A program made the position numbers and the translations under genes. A stretch of DNA of 19,665 nucleotides from the NCBI GenBank assembly GCA_900555425.1, contig UNSM01000007.1, positions 1-19,665 on the forward strand, given 5' to 3'. Each line of letters opens with the position of its first letter. Position 1 is the first letter of the stretch. This document shows, piece by piece, positions 7,302-15,422 of the stretch. Below the pieces are notes generated by a model. It was not told the origin of the DNA. It ran no database searches and saw nothing but the letters and a program-made list of their open reading frames with translations. This stretch comes from Candidatus Saccharimonadota bacterium. GTDB taxonomy: Bacteria; Patescibacteriota; Saccharimonadia; Saccharimonadales; Saccharimonadaceae.

Positions 7302-8922
7302 CTTTTATCTTAAATTCGACATTAATCTTATTGATATCTTTTGGAACAGATTTAACCCAGAATGGCGAGAATTTAACATCGACATCTTCAACACCTTCGA
7401 TAGATTCAATAGCAGACTGAACCTCTCCATAGCTCTTACCTTTAGCCTGATCTTTTACGTTCGCTTCTTTAATATCTGGACCAACCTTGCCATTCGTAGT
7501 TAAGCGCACAGTCTGCGTATTATGTGCCCTAGAAAATTGTGAGAACGCAACCTTGTTTACTCCATTGTCATAAATTCTCTGCGACTTCTTACCAGAAATC
7601 TCCTCTTTAAGTTTTGCTTCCACAAAGTTTTTTAGCTCATTCTTATCAATAGCCAACGCACTGGCGGTAATTGTCGATTTCAGAGTTACAGCTCCAGTCG
7701 CTTCGCCGTCTACCGCTACGCTTGAGCTAGGATCTGATCGATTTTCAACGTAGCTTTCCGTTATAACCGTTGCCGAATCGCCGAATGACGACAACAACTG
7801 CTCTTTTAATCCATCAATCTTCTTTTCGCTCAGCTTGCTTTTTGCCGATTCTATATCACTAGCCGTCACAACCGTCGCAGTTTTATCAGTGCCGCCACTA
7901 GTAGCGGACCGTAGCGACGCAGAAATGTCATCAACTGAAATACTCATACTGCCAGTGGCTGCATTATACTGAGCCCCGCCCTCACTGGCGGTAATAGACC
8001 CAGAAGCAGACCCCGGACATTTATATCCTGGACAACTCCAACCCAACGTAGCCCCTGGAACAGTCACAGAAGAATTCAAAGTATAAGATAGTCCACTATT
8101 TTTCAAGATTGTGCCAGCTGAAATAGTCACACTACTTGACGACGAGTTACTGAAGACAACTACTCCAGTAGCTTTTTCTCCGACATTCTTCTTACCCGTA
8201 GCAGAAAATTCAACACTAACTTCCTTTGCTAGTTCTTTCTTTACAGACTTAATGACATTAGATTTCGCATTTGTAGAAGCCGTTTCATTCAAGCTAACGG
8301 TATCACTGACTGTCATACTAGTAGTCTTTGCTGAAATAACGACCGTAGCGTGTGGCGCGAACCAAATTGCCCAAACCAAAAATACGATCAAAAGTAAGGC
8401 TCCGCCACCTACCAATAAGAACTTCTTACGGAATGTATTAAAATCAGGGACTTTTGGTTTTTTAACCATCTTTTTCAGAGAATCCAGCCCCTTAGACTCC
8501 TTCTTGTTTGCGTCAGCTATAGCATTATCTACAGCAGAATCTTCATCAGATTTCTTTGATCTTTTCGCGGAATCCGCCATATCTCCAACCGCCAGCTTGC
8601 CGCCATCAATCACATCATTGTCGTCATCAACTTTCAGAACCGGAATCTCCGCAATTTCTGGCTTGCTCTGAAGCGTTTTTGCAATCGGAATTTTCGCCGT
8701 TGCCGCCAATCCAGCCAAAACCGAATCATTCGTGATTAATACAATTCTCTTATCCGCCGAAGTTGCCGCCCGAGCCAGTAATCGAATATTGACGGCACTC
8801 TGTAAAACGCCAATTCTTCGAGGCGGCACCAGCGCAATAATCCTCTCTTTCGACGCCTTAATCTTACTAATTATCGTCGTAATGTCGTCTTCTACATCGA
8901 TATAAATAACGTCTTTATTCAT
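7291..8922 (-). CDS. Single-pass membrane protein with a baseplate-J-like extracytoplasmic region
   Basis: The protein has 543 residues in three parts. The N-terminal cytoplasmic domain (1-90, alternating strands and helices, with ALVPPRRIGVLQS) is followed by a charged Lys/Asp/Ser-rich linker (about 98-160). A transmembrane helix (about 168-188) leads to a large outside region. About residues 260-345 of this follow the pattern of baseplate J/gp47-like proteins (AGTILKNSGLSYTLNS, then GSASGSITASEGGAQYNAA). A Cys pair lies in WSCPGYKCPG. Proteins of this type in Patescibacteria are often labelled baseplate J-like, but no phage genes are nearby. Its position two bases before the ftsA stop and ahead of ruvX suggests a cell-envelope or division role (inference). 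Function unknown. Confidence 0.75.
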   Translation of the reverse strand: MNKDVIYIDVEDDITTIISKIKASKERIIALVPPRRIGVLQSAVNIRLLARAATSADKRIVLITNDSVLAGLAATAKIPIAKTLQSKPEIAEIPVLKVDDDNDVIDGGKLAVGDMADSAKRSKKSDEDSAVDNAIADANKKESKGLDSLKKMVKKPKVPDFNTFRKKFLLVGGGALLLIVFLVWAIWFAPHATVVISAKTTSMTVSDTVSLNETASTNAKSNVIKSVKKELAKEVSVEFSATGKKNVGEKATGVVVFSNSSSSSVTISAGTILKNSGLSYTLNSSVTVPGATLGWSCPGYKCPGSASGSITASEGGAQYNAATGSMSISVDDISASLRSATSGGTDKTATVVTASDIESAKSKLSEKKIDGLKEQLLSSFGDSATVITESYVENRSDPSSSVAVDGEATGAVTLKSTITASALAIDKNELKNFVEAKLKEEISGKKSQRIYDNGVNKVAFSQFSRAHNTQTVRLTTNGKVGPDIKEANVKDQAKGKSYGEVQSAIESIEGVEDVDVKFSPFWVKSVPKDINKINVEFKIKDVK

Positions 8923-8923
8923 T

Positions 8924-10186
8924 TTAAATCTTTAACAACCTATTTACTTTTTCAACTAAACTATTACCGTCTTGACTACCGATAATTGTATCATATCCAA
9001 CTCGCAACAAGCCCATTGCGGTTACAAATGTGTGATCGCTAATATCTCCGGTTTCGTCAACTATTCCTGTAATATCACTTGGATTGATATATTGAACCAC
9101 AGGCTTCTTAGTAAAAGGCAAATCCTCTGGCCAGCGTCGAGTTTTCAGAGCTTCAGTAATTTTCTTTAGGCTCGATCCACCACCACACAGTAAAATCCTA
9201 TTCGGCAAATAATCGACATTATCAAAATCGCTCAGCGCCAATTCAACACCCGATAGCCAAACTTCCAAAGTCTTGTCGATCGCCGCATCAACTTTTTTCT
9301 TTACACTAGGCTTCAAATTCTCATTATCAATATTCAGCTTCAACTTTTCTGCATCTTTGAAGCTTAAATCCAGGTCAGCCGCAATAGTTCTAGTGAAACT
9401 TCGTCCGCCAATACCAAACATCTTCGTGCCTTCGACTCCGCCGTCATTAACAACTGCAATATCCGTCGTGCCGCCACCAATATCTGCTAGAATCGCCGTG
9501 AAATTGCTATCCGTATCCGATCCCAAAACGCTCCTACTCACCGCAAATGGCTCGGCGGCCACAGCCACCAAATCCAGCGCAAGCTCGTCCGCAACCTTCT
9601 CCAGCGCGCCGATATGAACCATCGGAGCAAACGCCGTGTAAATCTGCACCGCCACGTCTCGCCCCTGAAAACTAATCGGATTCGAAACTTTATAGCCATC
9701 AATATGAATACTCACCAGCGCCGAGTTGACCAATTTCACCTCAACATCTTCATTGCCAGTTTCCAGCGCAATTTGAGCCTGAGCTTTTCCCTGGGCGCGC
9801 TCCTGAACTTTCTCAATGATAAACTCCATCTCGGCAATGTCTAGTGGCTTGTTTGGCTGCGGCCTGCGATAGCGAATAGTATTCGTAACACCCTTAACTA
9901 GTTCGCCCGCAATACCAATAACTACTCGCTTACCCTGAACACCGGCTTGATCTTCAGCTTCAGACAGAGCCTCTTCGCAGTTTGCTACAACACCAGCAAT
10001 ATCAGCAATTGCACCACTGTGCATATCACCCATTTCCTGCTGTTTTCGACCAACGCCGATAATCTTCAGCTCGTCGTCTTTAACTTCGGCGATCAATGCC
10101 TTAACCACTTCCGTACCAATATCTAAGCTAACCAATAGTTCGCGACTATCTTTATCAGACTTCTTCAACATGTCTTTCAATGCCAT
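8924..10186 (-). CDS. ftsA: Cell division protein FtsA (actin-like ATPase)
   Basis: The protein has 420 residues, the usual FtsA length. FtsA polymerises at the membrane and tethers FtsZ. The actin-fold nucleotide motifs are phosphate-1 LDIGTEVVKALIAEV (21-35), phosphate-2 ADIGGGTTDIAVV (about 234-246) and the adenosine motif LLCGGGSSLKKI (about 331-342). An SHS2/1C-like insertion (about 85-195) and a short amphipathic C-terminal tail (EKVNRLLKI) fit membrane binding. PilM of type IV pili shares this fold and is the alternative, but no pilN/O/Q-like genes follow. ftsZ is not adjacent; the next gene is the baseplate-J-like protein, two bases on. A promoter stands almost directly before the ATG. 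Confidence 0.85.
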   Translation of the reverse strand: MALKDMLKKSDKDSRELLVSLDIGTEVVKALIAEVKDDELKIIGVGRKQQEMGDMHSGAIADIAGVVANCEEALSEAEDQAGVQGKRVVIGIAGELVKGVTNTIRYRRPQPNKPLDIAEMEFIIEKVQERAQGKAQAQIALETGNEDVEVKLVNSALVSIHIDGYKVSNPISFQGRDVAVQIYTAFAPMVHIGALEKVADELALDLVAVAAEPFAVSRSVLGSDTDSNFTAILADIGGGTTDIAVVNDGGVEGTKMFGIGGRSFTRTIAADLDLSFKDAEKLKLNIDNENLKPSVKKKVDAAIDKTLEVWLSGVELALSDFDNVDYLPNRILLCGGGSSLKKITEALKTRRWPEDLPFTKKPVVQYINPSDITGIVDETGDISDHTFVTAMGLLRVGYDTIIGSQDGNSLVEKVNRLLKI

Positions 10187-10195
10187 ATAAGAAAT

Positions 10196-10224
10196 ATTAT
10201 ATAACGCTTGTGATTTTAGAGCAA
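10196..10224 (-). promoter_or_regulatory. Promoter of the ftsA operon, nearly leaderless
   Basis: TTGCTC (-35, plus-strand 10219-10224) and TATAAT (-10, 10196-10201) are 17 bases apart. The -10 box is nine bases before ATG 10186, so the predicted leader is only two or three bases. No ribosome binding site is present. Unlike the other leaderless-type promoters it lacks TGn but has a recognisable -35 box. Confidence 0.7.
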
Positions 10225-10235
10225 CAGTTAATTAT

Positions 10236-12119
10236 CTATCTTAAAACAGCCTTGATTCGACGAATTCCAGCCGAACTAGATTCTTCTTTGGTGATTTTGA
10301 ATCGCTTGCCATCTTCAGCCAAAATTCCAGTGTGTTCGACGTGTGGGCCGCCGCAAACTTCAAAGCTGACAATATTATCATCCTTACCAATAGAATACAC
10401 CTTAACTTCGTCGCCGTAACGCTCACCGAATGCACCAATTGCGCCCATGCTCAATGCCTCATCGGTCGGATATACAGCAAAGCCAACTGGCAAATCTTCA
10501 TCAATCCAAGCATTAACTTGATCTTCAACCGCCTGTTTTTCTTCTGGCGTCAATTTATCGTGATTAAAATCAAAACGCAATCGATCGGCGGTAATATTGC
10601 TTCCGTGTTGCTGTAAATCTGGCGCATTCAAAACCTTGCGTAACGCCGCACCCAACAAATGCGTCGCCGTGTGATATTTCAGATGAATAGAGTCGTGACC
10701 TTCCAAACCGCCACTAAATTGCCCCTTACGAGCCGTCTTAGAGCGCTGCCGTTGCTCATCCATTTTCTTAGCAAATTCCTCGCGCCAATTGTCCGAAAGT
10801 TTAATTCCTTGTTTATACGCCTCTTCCGTACTGAGTTCCACTGGAAAACCGAAAGTGTCGTACAGAGTGAACAATTCTTCACCAGTCAAGCCATCGTCAA
10901 TGTAGCGTTGCATTTGTCGCAAACCTTTTCTCAGAGTCTGGCGAAAAGCTTTCTCCTCCTTAACAAGGACAGCAATTATATTGTCGCGATTATTCTTCAC
11001 CTCTGGAAAATCGGCTTCGTACAAATCAGCAATCGTCGGCACAACTTCTTGCAGGAAATTCTGCTCGATCCCCAAGTCAAAACTATAGCGAATTGCCCGA
11101 CGGAGCAGACGACGCATTACATAGCCCTGCTCTTTATTACTTGGCACGCACCCATCAACCGCCATAAACGTCGCAGCCCTCAAATGGTCAGCAATCACTC
11201 GCATACTTTCGGTATGCGAAGCGTAATCCTTGCCGCTCAGATCTTGTAGCTTTTCAATAATCGGCCAAAGCAAACTAATCTTAAAGACGTCAGGATCATT
11301 ATTTGCTGCAGCTGCGATTCGCTCAAGTCCAGATCCATGATCAATATTCGGCTTATCGAGTGGCTCAAATTGCCCCTCAGCAACTTTTTTATATGCCATA
11401 AATACGTTATTGCCAATCTCCATAAATCGACCACAATCACAGTTCGGATGACAATTTTCACCAAATTCTGGATCATGCTCAATGAAATCAAACTCATAAA
11501 ACATCTCACTATCCGGACCACACGGATCACCAACCGGAGTAGTTTCTGGACCGCCATTACGACTCCACCAGTTTTTGCTGCCGTCATAAAAGAAAATTCT
11601 TTCACCTGGATTTACGCCACGCGCCGCTCCCTGCTCTTCGCTGCCGATATCCGCCATTTTTGCATCAATGCCCTTTTCTGCAAACTTTTTCTGCCACAAT
11701 TTAGCCGCTTCAACATCTTTATCGATATTATATTCCGGCGCACCAATAAAACACGTTACGTACAATCTCTGCGGATCAAGACCAATTTCCTCAGTCAAAA
11801 ACGTCCACATCCAGCCAATTTGTTCTTCCTTAAAATAGTCGCCCAAACTCCAGTTTCCAAGCATCTCAAAAAACGTCGTATGGCGATTATCGCCAATGTC
11901 GTCGATGTCCTGCGCTCGCAAACACGTTTGAGAATCGGCAATTCTCTTACCTTCGGGGTGCGCCTCACCAAGCAAGTACGGAATCATCGGCTGCATTCCG
12001 GCACCCGTAAATAAAGTCGTCGGGTCATTAGTTAAAATCAACGGCGCACGCTCAACAACGGCGTGACCCTGTTTTTTATAAAATTCAAGATATTTACTAC
12101 GTATTTTTTGGGCATTCAT
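10236..12119 (-). CDS. alaS: Alanyl-tRNA synthetase without the C-terminal C-Ala domain
   Basis: This 627-residue enzyme charges tRNA-Ala. The catalytic domain begins with NAQKIRSKYLEFYKKQGH and contains the class II motifs (TTLFTGAGMQPMIPYL; RHTTFFEMLGN). A tRNA-recognition region and the editing domain follow, the latter with zinc-binding HTATH and CGGPHVEH. The protein stops right after the editing domain (AGIRRIKAVLR). The C-Ala oligomerisation and tRNA-elbow domain of the roughly 875-residue E. coli enzyme is absent, so it is probably monomeric (inference). An ATG at 12149 would add ten residues, but it lies inside the rpsP terminator and upstream of the alaS -10 box. The start at 12119 matches the conserved family N-terminus and the leaderless promoter. 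Confidence 0.95.
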   Translation of the reverse strand: MNAQKIRSKYLEFYKKQGHAVVERAPLILTNDPTTLFTGAGMQPMIPYLLGEAHPEGKRIADSQTCLRAQDIDDIGDNRHTTFFEMLGNWSLGDYFKEEQIGWMWTFLTEEIGLDPQRLYVTCFIGAPEYNIDKDVEAAKLWQKKFAEKGIDAKMADIGSEEQGAARGVNPGERIFFYDGSKNWWSRNGGPETTPVGDPCGPDSEMFYEFDFIEHDPEFGENCHPNCDCGRFMEIGNNVFMAYKKVAEGQFEPLDKPNIDHGSGLERIAAAANNDPDVFKISLLWPIIEKLQDLSGKDYASHTESMRVIADHLRAATFMAVDGCVPSNKEQGYVMRRLLRRAIRYSFDLGIEQNFLQEVVPTIADLYEADFPEVKNNRDNIIAVLVKEEKAFRQTLRKGLRQMQRYIDDGLTGEELFTLYDTFGFPVELSTEEAYKQGIKLSDNWREEFAKKMDEQRQRSKTARKGQFSGGLEGHDSIHLKYHTATHLLGAALRKVLNAPDLQQHGSNITADRLRFDFNHDKLTPEEKQAVEDQVNAWIDEDLPVGFAVYPTDEALSMGAIGAFGERYGDEVKVYSIGKDDNIVSFEVCGGPHVEHTGILAEDGKRFKITKEESSSAGIRRIKAVLR

Positions 12120-12126
12120 GAGTGTA

Positions 12127-12135
12127 ATTATACCA
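12127..12135 (-). promoter_or_regulatory. Extended -10 promoter of alaS, predicted leaderless
   Basis: TGG-TATAAT on the minus strand is followed by seven bases (TACACTC) and ATG 12119. It overlaps the T-rich end of the rpsP terminator. There is no Shine-Dalgarno site, and no leader in which a tRNA-sensing T-box could fit. Confidence 0.75.
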
Positions 12136-12166
12136 TAAAATAACCCCACCTTACAGATGGGGTTTA
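12133..12166 (-). terminator. Rho-independent terminator after rpsP
   Basis: Minus-strand AACCCCA (plus-strand 12158-12164) pairs with TGGGGTT (12142-12148), with a mismatch and one further pair inside, followed by TTATTTTATGG. The T-tract is interrupted, so efficiency may be moderate. It begins about 30 bases after the rpsP stop. Confidence 0.75.
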
Positions 12167-12192
12167 TAGATCAAATCGCCAATCTTAACAAA

Positions 12193-12540
12193 TTATTCAG
12201 CTACTTCTTCAGCTGGTTCTTCTTTTGGTTGATTCTTGCGAAGTTTTTCTGGATTACGGATGGCTTTGTGCTTGTCAGTTGAAACTTCCTTAACCCACTT
12301 TGGCAACTTAACGCCAGCTTCTTTCAATAGCTTAACTACGCGCGGTGTTGGCTGTGCGCCATTGTCTAAATATTTCTGAGCCAATTCAACTTGGATATTT
12401 GATTCTTTAGTGTGTGGATTGTAGCTACCTACATAAGCGACTACACGACCGCTTGATGGATGACGATGTGCTTCTTGTACCGCCAAGCGATATACTGGAT
12501 AACCTTTGCGACCCAAACGTTGCAAACGAATTGCTAGCAT
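12193..12540 (-). CDS. rpsP: 30S ribosomal protein bS16
   Basis: This 115-residue protein has the bS16 N-terminus (MLAIRLQRLGRKGYPVYRLAVQ), the central VAYVGSYNPHTKE loop and the GAQPTPRVVKLLKEAG helix. It is a small-subunit assembly protein. The C-terminal tail is Lys/Pro/Glu-rich (about 90-115) and longer than minimal bS16. In many bacteria rpsP is followed by rimM/trmD/rplS; here it is a single-gene unit between mnmA and alaS with its own promoter and terminator. AAGGAAG-type Shine-Dalgarno sequence (plus-strand 12551-12558) is 10 bases before the ATG. Confidence 0.97.
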   Translation of the reverse strand: MLAIRLQRLGRKGYPVYRLAVQEAHRHPSSGRVVAYVGSYNPHTKESNIQVELAQKYLDNGAQPTPRVVKLLKEAGVKLPKWVKEVSTDKHKAIRNPEKLRKNQPKEEPAEEVAE

Positions 12541-12591
12541 AAAATTAATTCTTCCTTTAACTCTACGTTTTATTATTCCTTACTTTAGAAC

Positions 12592-12620
12592 AGTTTACAC
12601 TATTTTTCCCATAACGTCAA
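12592..12620 (-). promoter_or_regulatory. Promoter of rpsP
   Basis: TTGACG (-35, plus-strand 12615-12620) and TAAACT (-10, 12592-12597) are 17 bases apart; the -35 box overlaps the last codons of mnmA. The predicted leader is about 45 bases and contains the Shine-Dalgarno site. Confidence 0.7.
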
Positions 12621-13669
12621 TCTGTTTTCACGATTCCGCCACCCAAACATTCGTCGCCGTCATATATTACCGCAGATTGACCCGCGGCTACGGCACGCTC
12701 CGAAGCAGAAAGTTGCACAATATCTCCGTCAATTTTCGCATCAAATAAGGCACCTCGATGACGCAGCCGAACTTGCACATTCCTATCTTTATGCGGCGCT
12801 TGGTTAATCCAATGGATATCCGCCAGTCTAAGTTCTTTTCGCCACAAACTTTCATTATCAATTGAGCGCGACACGTAAACCTCATTTTTCTCCATATCCT
12901 TACCCACAACATAATAAGGCAATCCACCGCCGACGTTCAGCCCATGACGCTGACCGAGTGTATAGAAAATTGCGCCGTCATGTTTACCGACGACAGATCC
13001 CGTCTGTTGATCAATAATATTTCCTGGCGCAGTTTTAACATATTCCGACAAAAACTCGCGAATTCCAACTTGCCCAACAAAACAAATTCCCATTGATTCC
13101 TTTTTGCTAGCCGTCCACAAACCACGCTCTTTCGCCATTTCGCGAACTTCCGCCTTAGTAAAATCGCCCAGCGGAAATATGGTTTTTGACAAAGCTTCCG
13201 AAGTCACTCGATATAAGAAATACGTTTGGTCTTTATTATCATCACGAGCGCGTAATAATTTGGCTGACGAAGACGATTCGTGAGCAACACGCGCATAATG
13301 CCCTGTCGCAATACAATCCGCTCCAGCCGCCAACGAAGCCTCCAAAAATATCTTAAACTTCACTTCTTGATTACACATAATATCTGGGTTTGGCGTGCGA
13401 CCCGCTTGATATTCGCGAATCATGTAATCGACAACGTTTTGCTTATATTCTTTCTGGAAATCAAAAACTCGAAAATCAATGCCCAAGCCAACCGCCACAC
13501 GCTTGGCGTCAGCAACATCTTCCGCCCACGGGCAATGCATTCCAGGAAGATCTTCCGACCAGTTTTTCATATAAACACCCGTTACATCGTAACCCTGCTC
13601 AGCCAAAAGTGCCGCAGCCACGGAGGAATCCACACCGCCAGACATTCCAACAAAAACTTTCTTACTCAT
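12617..13669 (-). CDS. mnmA: tRNA-specific 2-thiouridylase MnmA
   Basis: This 350-residue enzyme adds sulfur to U34 of tRNA-Lys, -Glu and -Gln using ATP and a persulfide donor. The PP-loop SGGVDSS (10-16) binds ATP. The catalytic Cys99 lies in PNPDIMCNQEVKF and the second, persulfide-forming Cys196 in MGICFVG. The HCPWAEDVADAKRVA stretch (45-59) and the C-terminal beta-barrel (about 275-350) are present. The ATG overlaps the stop of the DUF218 gene by four bases (ATGA). The cysteine desulfurase two genes upstream in the same unit is the obvious sulfur supplier. Confidence 0.95.
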   Translation of the reverse strand: MSKKVFVGMSGGVDSSVAAALLAEQGYDVTGVYMKNWSEDLPGMHCPWAEDVADAKRVAVGLGIDFRVFDFQKEYKQNVVDYMIREYQAGRTPNPDIMCNQEVKFKIFLEASLAAGADCIATGHYARVAHESSSSAKLLRARDDNKDQTYFLYRVTSEALSKTIFPLGDFTKAEVREMAKERGLWTASKKESMGICFVGQVGIREFLSEYVKTAPGNIIDQQTGSVVGKHDGAIFYTLGQRHGLNVGGGLPYYVVGKDMEKNEVYVSRSIDNESLWRKELRLADIHWINQAPHKDRNVQVRLRHRGALFDAKIDGDIVQLSASERAVAAGQSAVIYDGDECLGGGIVKTD

Positions 13670-14262
13670 CTGGACAATCCCAGGGCGAATAGCCCAATTC
13701 TCATTAATTCACCCATTGCCAACCACCAGCCCCACGGCGTCAACCACCACCACGAGCTCCAGTTTTTATCAGAAGCGACAGGATGACTTCGAATCTTCAC
13801 GTCGTTAAATTGTGCTGAAAATTCGAGTTGCGCCCGACGCATATGATAACCACTCGTCACCAGAATCACATCTTCAATTTTTCGCGAATCGACAATTTTC
13901 TTCACTTCAGTGGCGTTCTGTCTGGTCGTTTCGGAAGACTCGTCCATAACAATAGCCTTCTCAGGAACACCGCTATTAATCGCTCGCTGATACATAGCCT
14001 TAGCATTAGATGGGCCAGTCTTATCGGCCGCCGCGCCCGACACAACAATCAGCGGCGCCCAACCTTCTTTATACAGTTTAATAGCCTCGTCGGTTCGCGC
14101 ATTCGTATCGCCACCACTGACAACAACTATCGCATCAGCCTTACGACAATCACCCTCGCCCACGCTTTGACATTTACCCAAATCATTCGGCGACAAATAT
14201 GCGCTAAGCCCAAAAATCACCAAAGCAGCAAAAATAATCAAGCCAACTAGTTTATGAATCAT
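13666..14262 (-). CDS. DUF218 (YdcF/SanA-like) membrane protein
   Basis: This 198-residue protein has one N-terminal transmembrane helix (about 3-23) followed by a DUF218 domain outside the membrane. Recognisable motifs are DAIVVVSGGD (43-52), the APLIVVSG stretch (about 72-79), MDESSETTRQNATEV (about 105-119) and VILVTSGYHMRRA (about 132-144). E. coli SanA and YdcF belong to this family; roles in envelope barrier function are reported but the reaction is unclear. It sits between the desulfurase and mnmA with four-base ATGA overlaps on both sides, which implies translational coupling rather than a proven functional link. Confidence 0.85.
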   Translation of the reverse strand: MIHKLVGLIIFAALVIFGLSAYLSPNDLGKCQSVGEGDCRKADAIVVVSGGDTNARTDEAIKLYKEGWAPLIVVSGAAADKTGPSNAKAMYQRAINSGVPEKAIVMDESSETTRQNATEVKKIVDSRKIEDVILVTSGYHMRRAQLEFSAQFNDVKIRSHPVASDKNWSSWWWLTPWGWWLAMGELMRIGLFALGLSR

Positions 14263-15416
14263 CGACGAGCCCTCTTCATTTCCGCTTGCACAGCCTCAAT
14301 GATAAATTCGCCAGCTCGCTTTATATTCTCATCATTATTCAACTTGCCTAAGGTAAGCCTTAGACTTCCGTCAATCTCTGATTCGCTCAGACCAATACTT
14401 GCCAGTACATGAGAACGCGTCCCGGAATTAGCCGCGCAAGCACTCCCCGTAGCCACTAAAAACCCGCGAGATTCTAATAAAAATACCAATCTTTCAGCGT
14501 CGACTCCAGGAAATGATATATTCAAAAAACTCACCAAACTTTTTTTCATATCTGACGATATCAACATCTCGGGAAAAGCCTGCCTCAAATCTTTTACCAA
14601 ATTTTCTCGCAACTTTCGCAGTCGCTTCACTTCAGCGGAACGTCGTTTTTGTGCCAATTCCAAAGCCATCGCAAAACCAACCACGCCAGCAACGTTTTCA
14701 GTTCCGCTACGCAGCCCCAATTCTTGACCGCCACCAAAAATATTGGCTTTCAGCGTAACGCCAGGTCGAACCCACAGTAAACCAACCTGCTTTGGACCGT
14801 AAACTTTCGCCGCAGATAATGTCAATAGATCAACGCCCAGCCTTTTAATTTTCACATCAATTAAAGCCGCCGCCTGCGAAGCATCTGTATGAAAAATCAA
14901 CGGTAAAGATTCGCCATTTTCTTGGCGCCTAAGTCGCTCGGCTTTTACAATTTCCGCAATTTCTTCAATTGGCTGAATGTAGCCCAGCTCATGATTCACC
15001 AGCGCAATACTAACAAATCCAACGTCTGGCGTTAACATTTTTCTAACCGCATTCGGGTCTATTCGTCCATTTTTCAGCGGCGGAATTAGCTTCACCTCCG
15101 AACGCGCTTTTGCGGAATTAATCACCGAGTCATGCTCAATCGCCGAAATTAAACTTACGCCATTTGCCGCATTGAACGCCAAATTAACAGACTCAGTTGC
15201 TCCAGCTGTCATTATCAATTCATCAGCCATCACACCCAAGCAGCGCGCCAGCCGAGCCTTCGCGTCTTGATATTCACGCCTTGTGAATATTGCCGGAGCG
15301 TACGGACTAGACGGATTGAAAAACTTTTCAGAAAAATATGGCAACATCACATCAATCACCAACGGATCCATTGGCGTAGCAGCAGCATGATCAAGATAGA
15401 TATAGTCTTTATTCAC
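14259..15416 (-). CDS. Cysteine desulfurase (NifS/IscS family)
   Basis: This 385-residue PLP enzyme removes sulfur from cysteine as an enzyme persulfide. Visible features are YLDHAAATPMDP at the start, AIEHDSV (His95, stacks on PLP), HTDASQ (176-181, Asp178), the PLP lysine Lys204 in LSAAKVYGPK, RSGTENVAG (236-244) and the catalytic Cys327 in TGSACAANSGTRSHVL. The residue before the PLP lysine is Ala; most family members have His. No iscU or iron-sulfur scaffold gene is next to it, but mnmA is two genes downstream, so thiolation of tRNA is the likely sulfur sink (inference). The start is GTG 15416, set by a -10 box six bases upstream. Confidence 0.92.
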   Translation of the reverse strand: MNKDYIYLDHAAATPMDPLVIDVMLPYFSEKFFNPSSPYAPAIFTRREYQDAKARLARCLGVMADELIMTAGATESVNLAFNAANGVSLISAIEHDSVINSAKARSEVKLIPPLKNGRIDPNAVRKMLTPDVGFVSIALVNHELGYIQPIEEIAEIVKAERLRRQENGESLPLIFHTDASQAAALIDVKIKRLGVDLLTLSAAKVYGPKQVGLLWVRPGVTLKANIFGGGQELGLRSGTENVAGVVGFAMALELAQKRRSAEVKRLRKLRENLVKDLRQAFPEMLISSDMKKSLVSFLNISFPGVDAERLVFLLESRGFLVATGSACAANSGTRSHVLASIGLSESEIDGSLRLTLGKLNNDENIKRAGEFIIEAVQAEMKRARR

Positions 15417-15422
15417 TTTTTT

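Noticed and set aside
8111..8671. 186-codon open frame on the plus strand inside the baseplate-J-like gene
   Set aside because: It is antisense to a long, well-structured gene, is rich in Ser/Thr/Leu as expected from complementing Lys/Asp/Ser-rich coding DNA, and has no promoter or ribosome site of its own.
7291..8922. Phage or contractile-injection baseplate protein
   Set aside because: The protein has a transmembrane anchor, a cytoplasmic domain and housekeeping neighbours; only part of the outside region has the baseplate-J pattern.
10659..11249. 196-codon open frame on the plus strand opposite alaS
   Set aside because: Same reasoning: antisense shadow of conserved alaS codons, no signals upstream.
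11337..12014. 225-codon open frame on the plus strand opposite alaS
   Set aside because: It overlaps a fully conserved synthetase on the other strand and its composition (many Ile, Arg, Thr, Asn without motif) is that of a shadow frame.
12120..12149. Ten-residue N-terminal extension of AlaS from ATG 12149
   Set aside because: It lies within the rpsP terminator and upstream of the alaS -10 box, and the family N-terminus begins at 12119.
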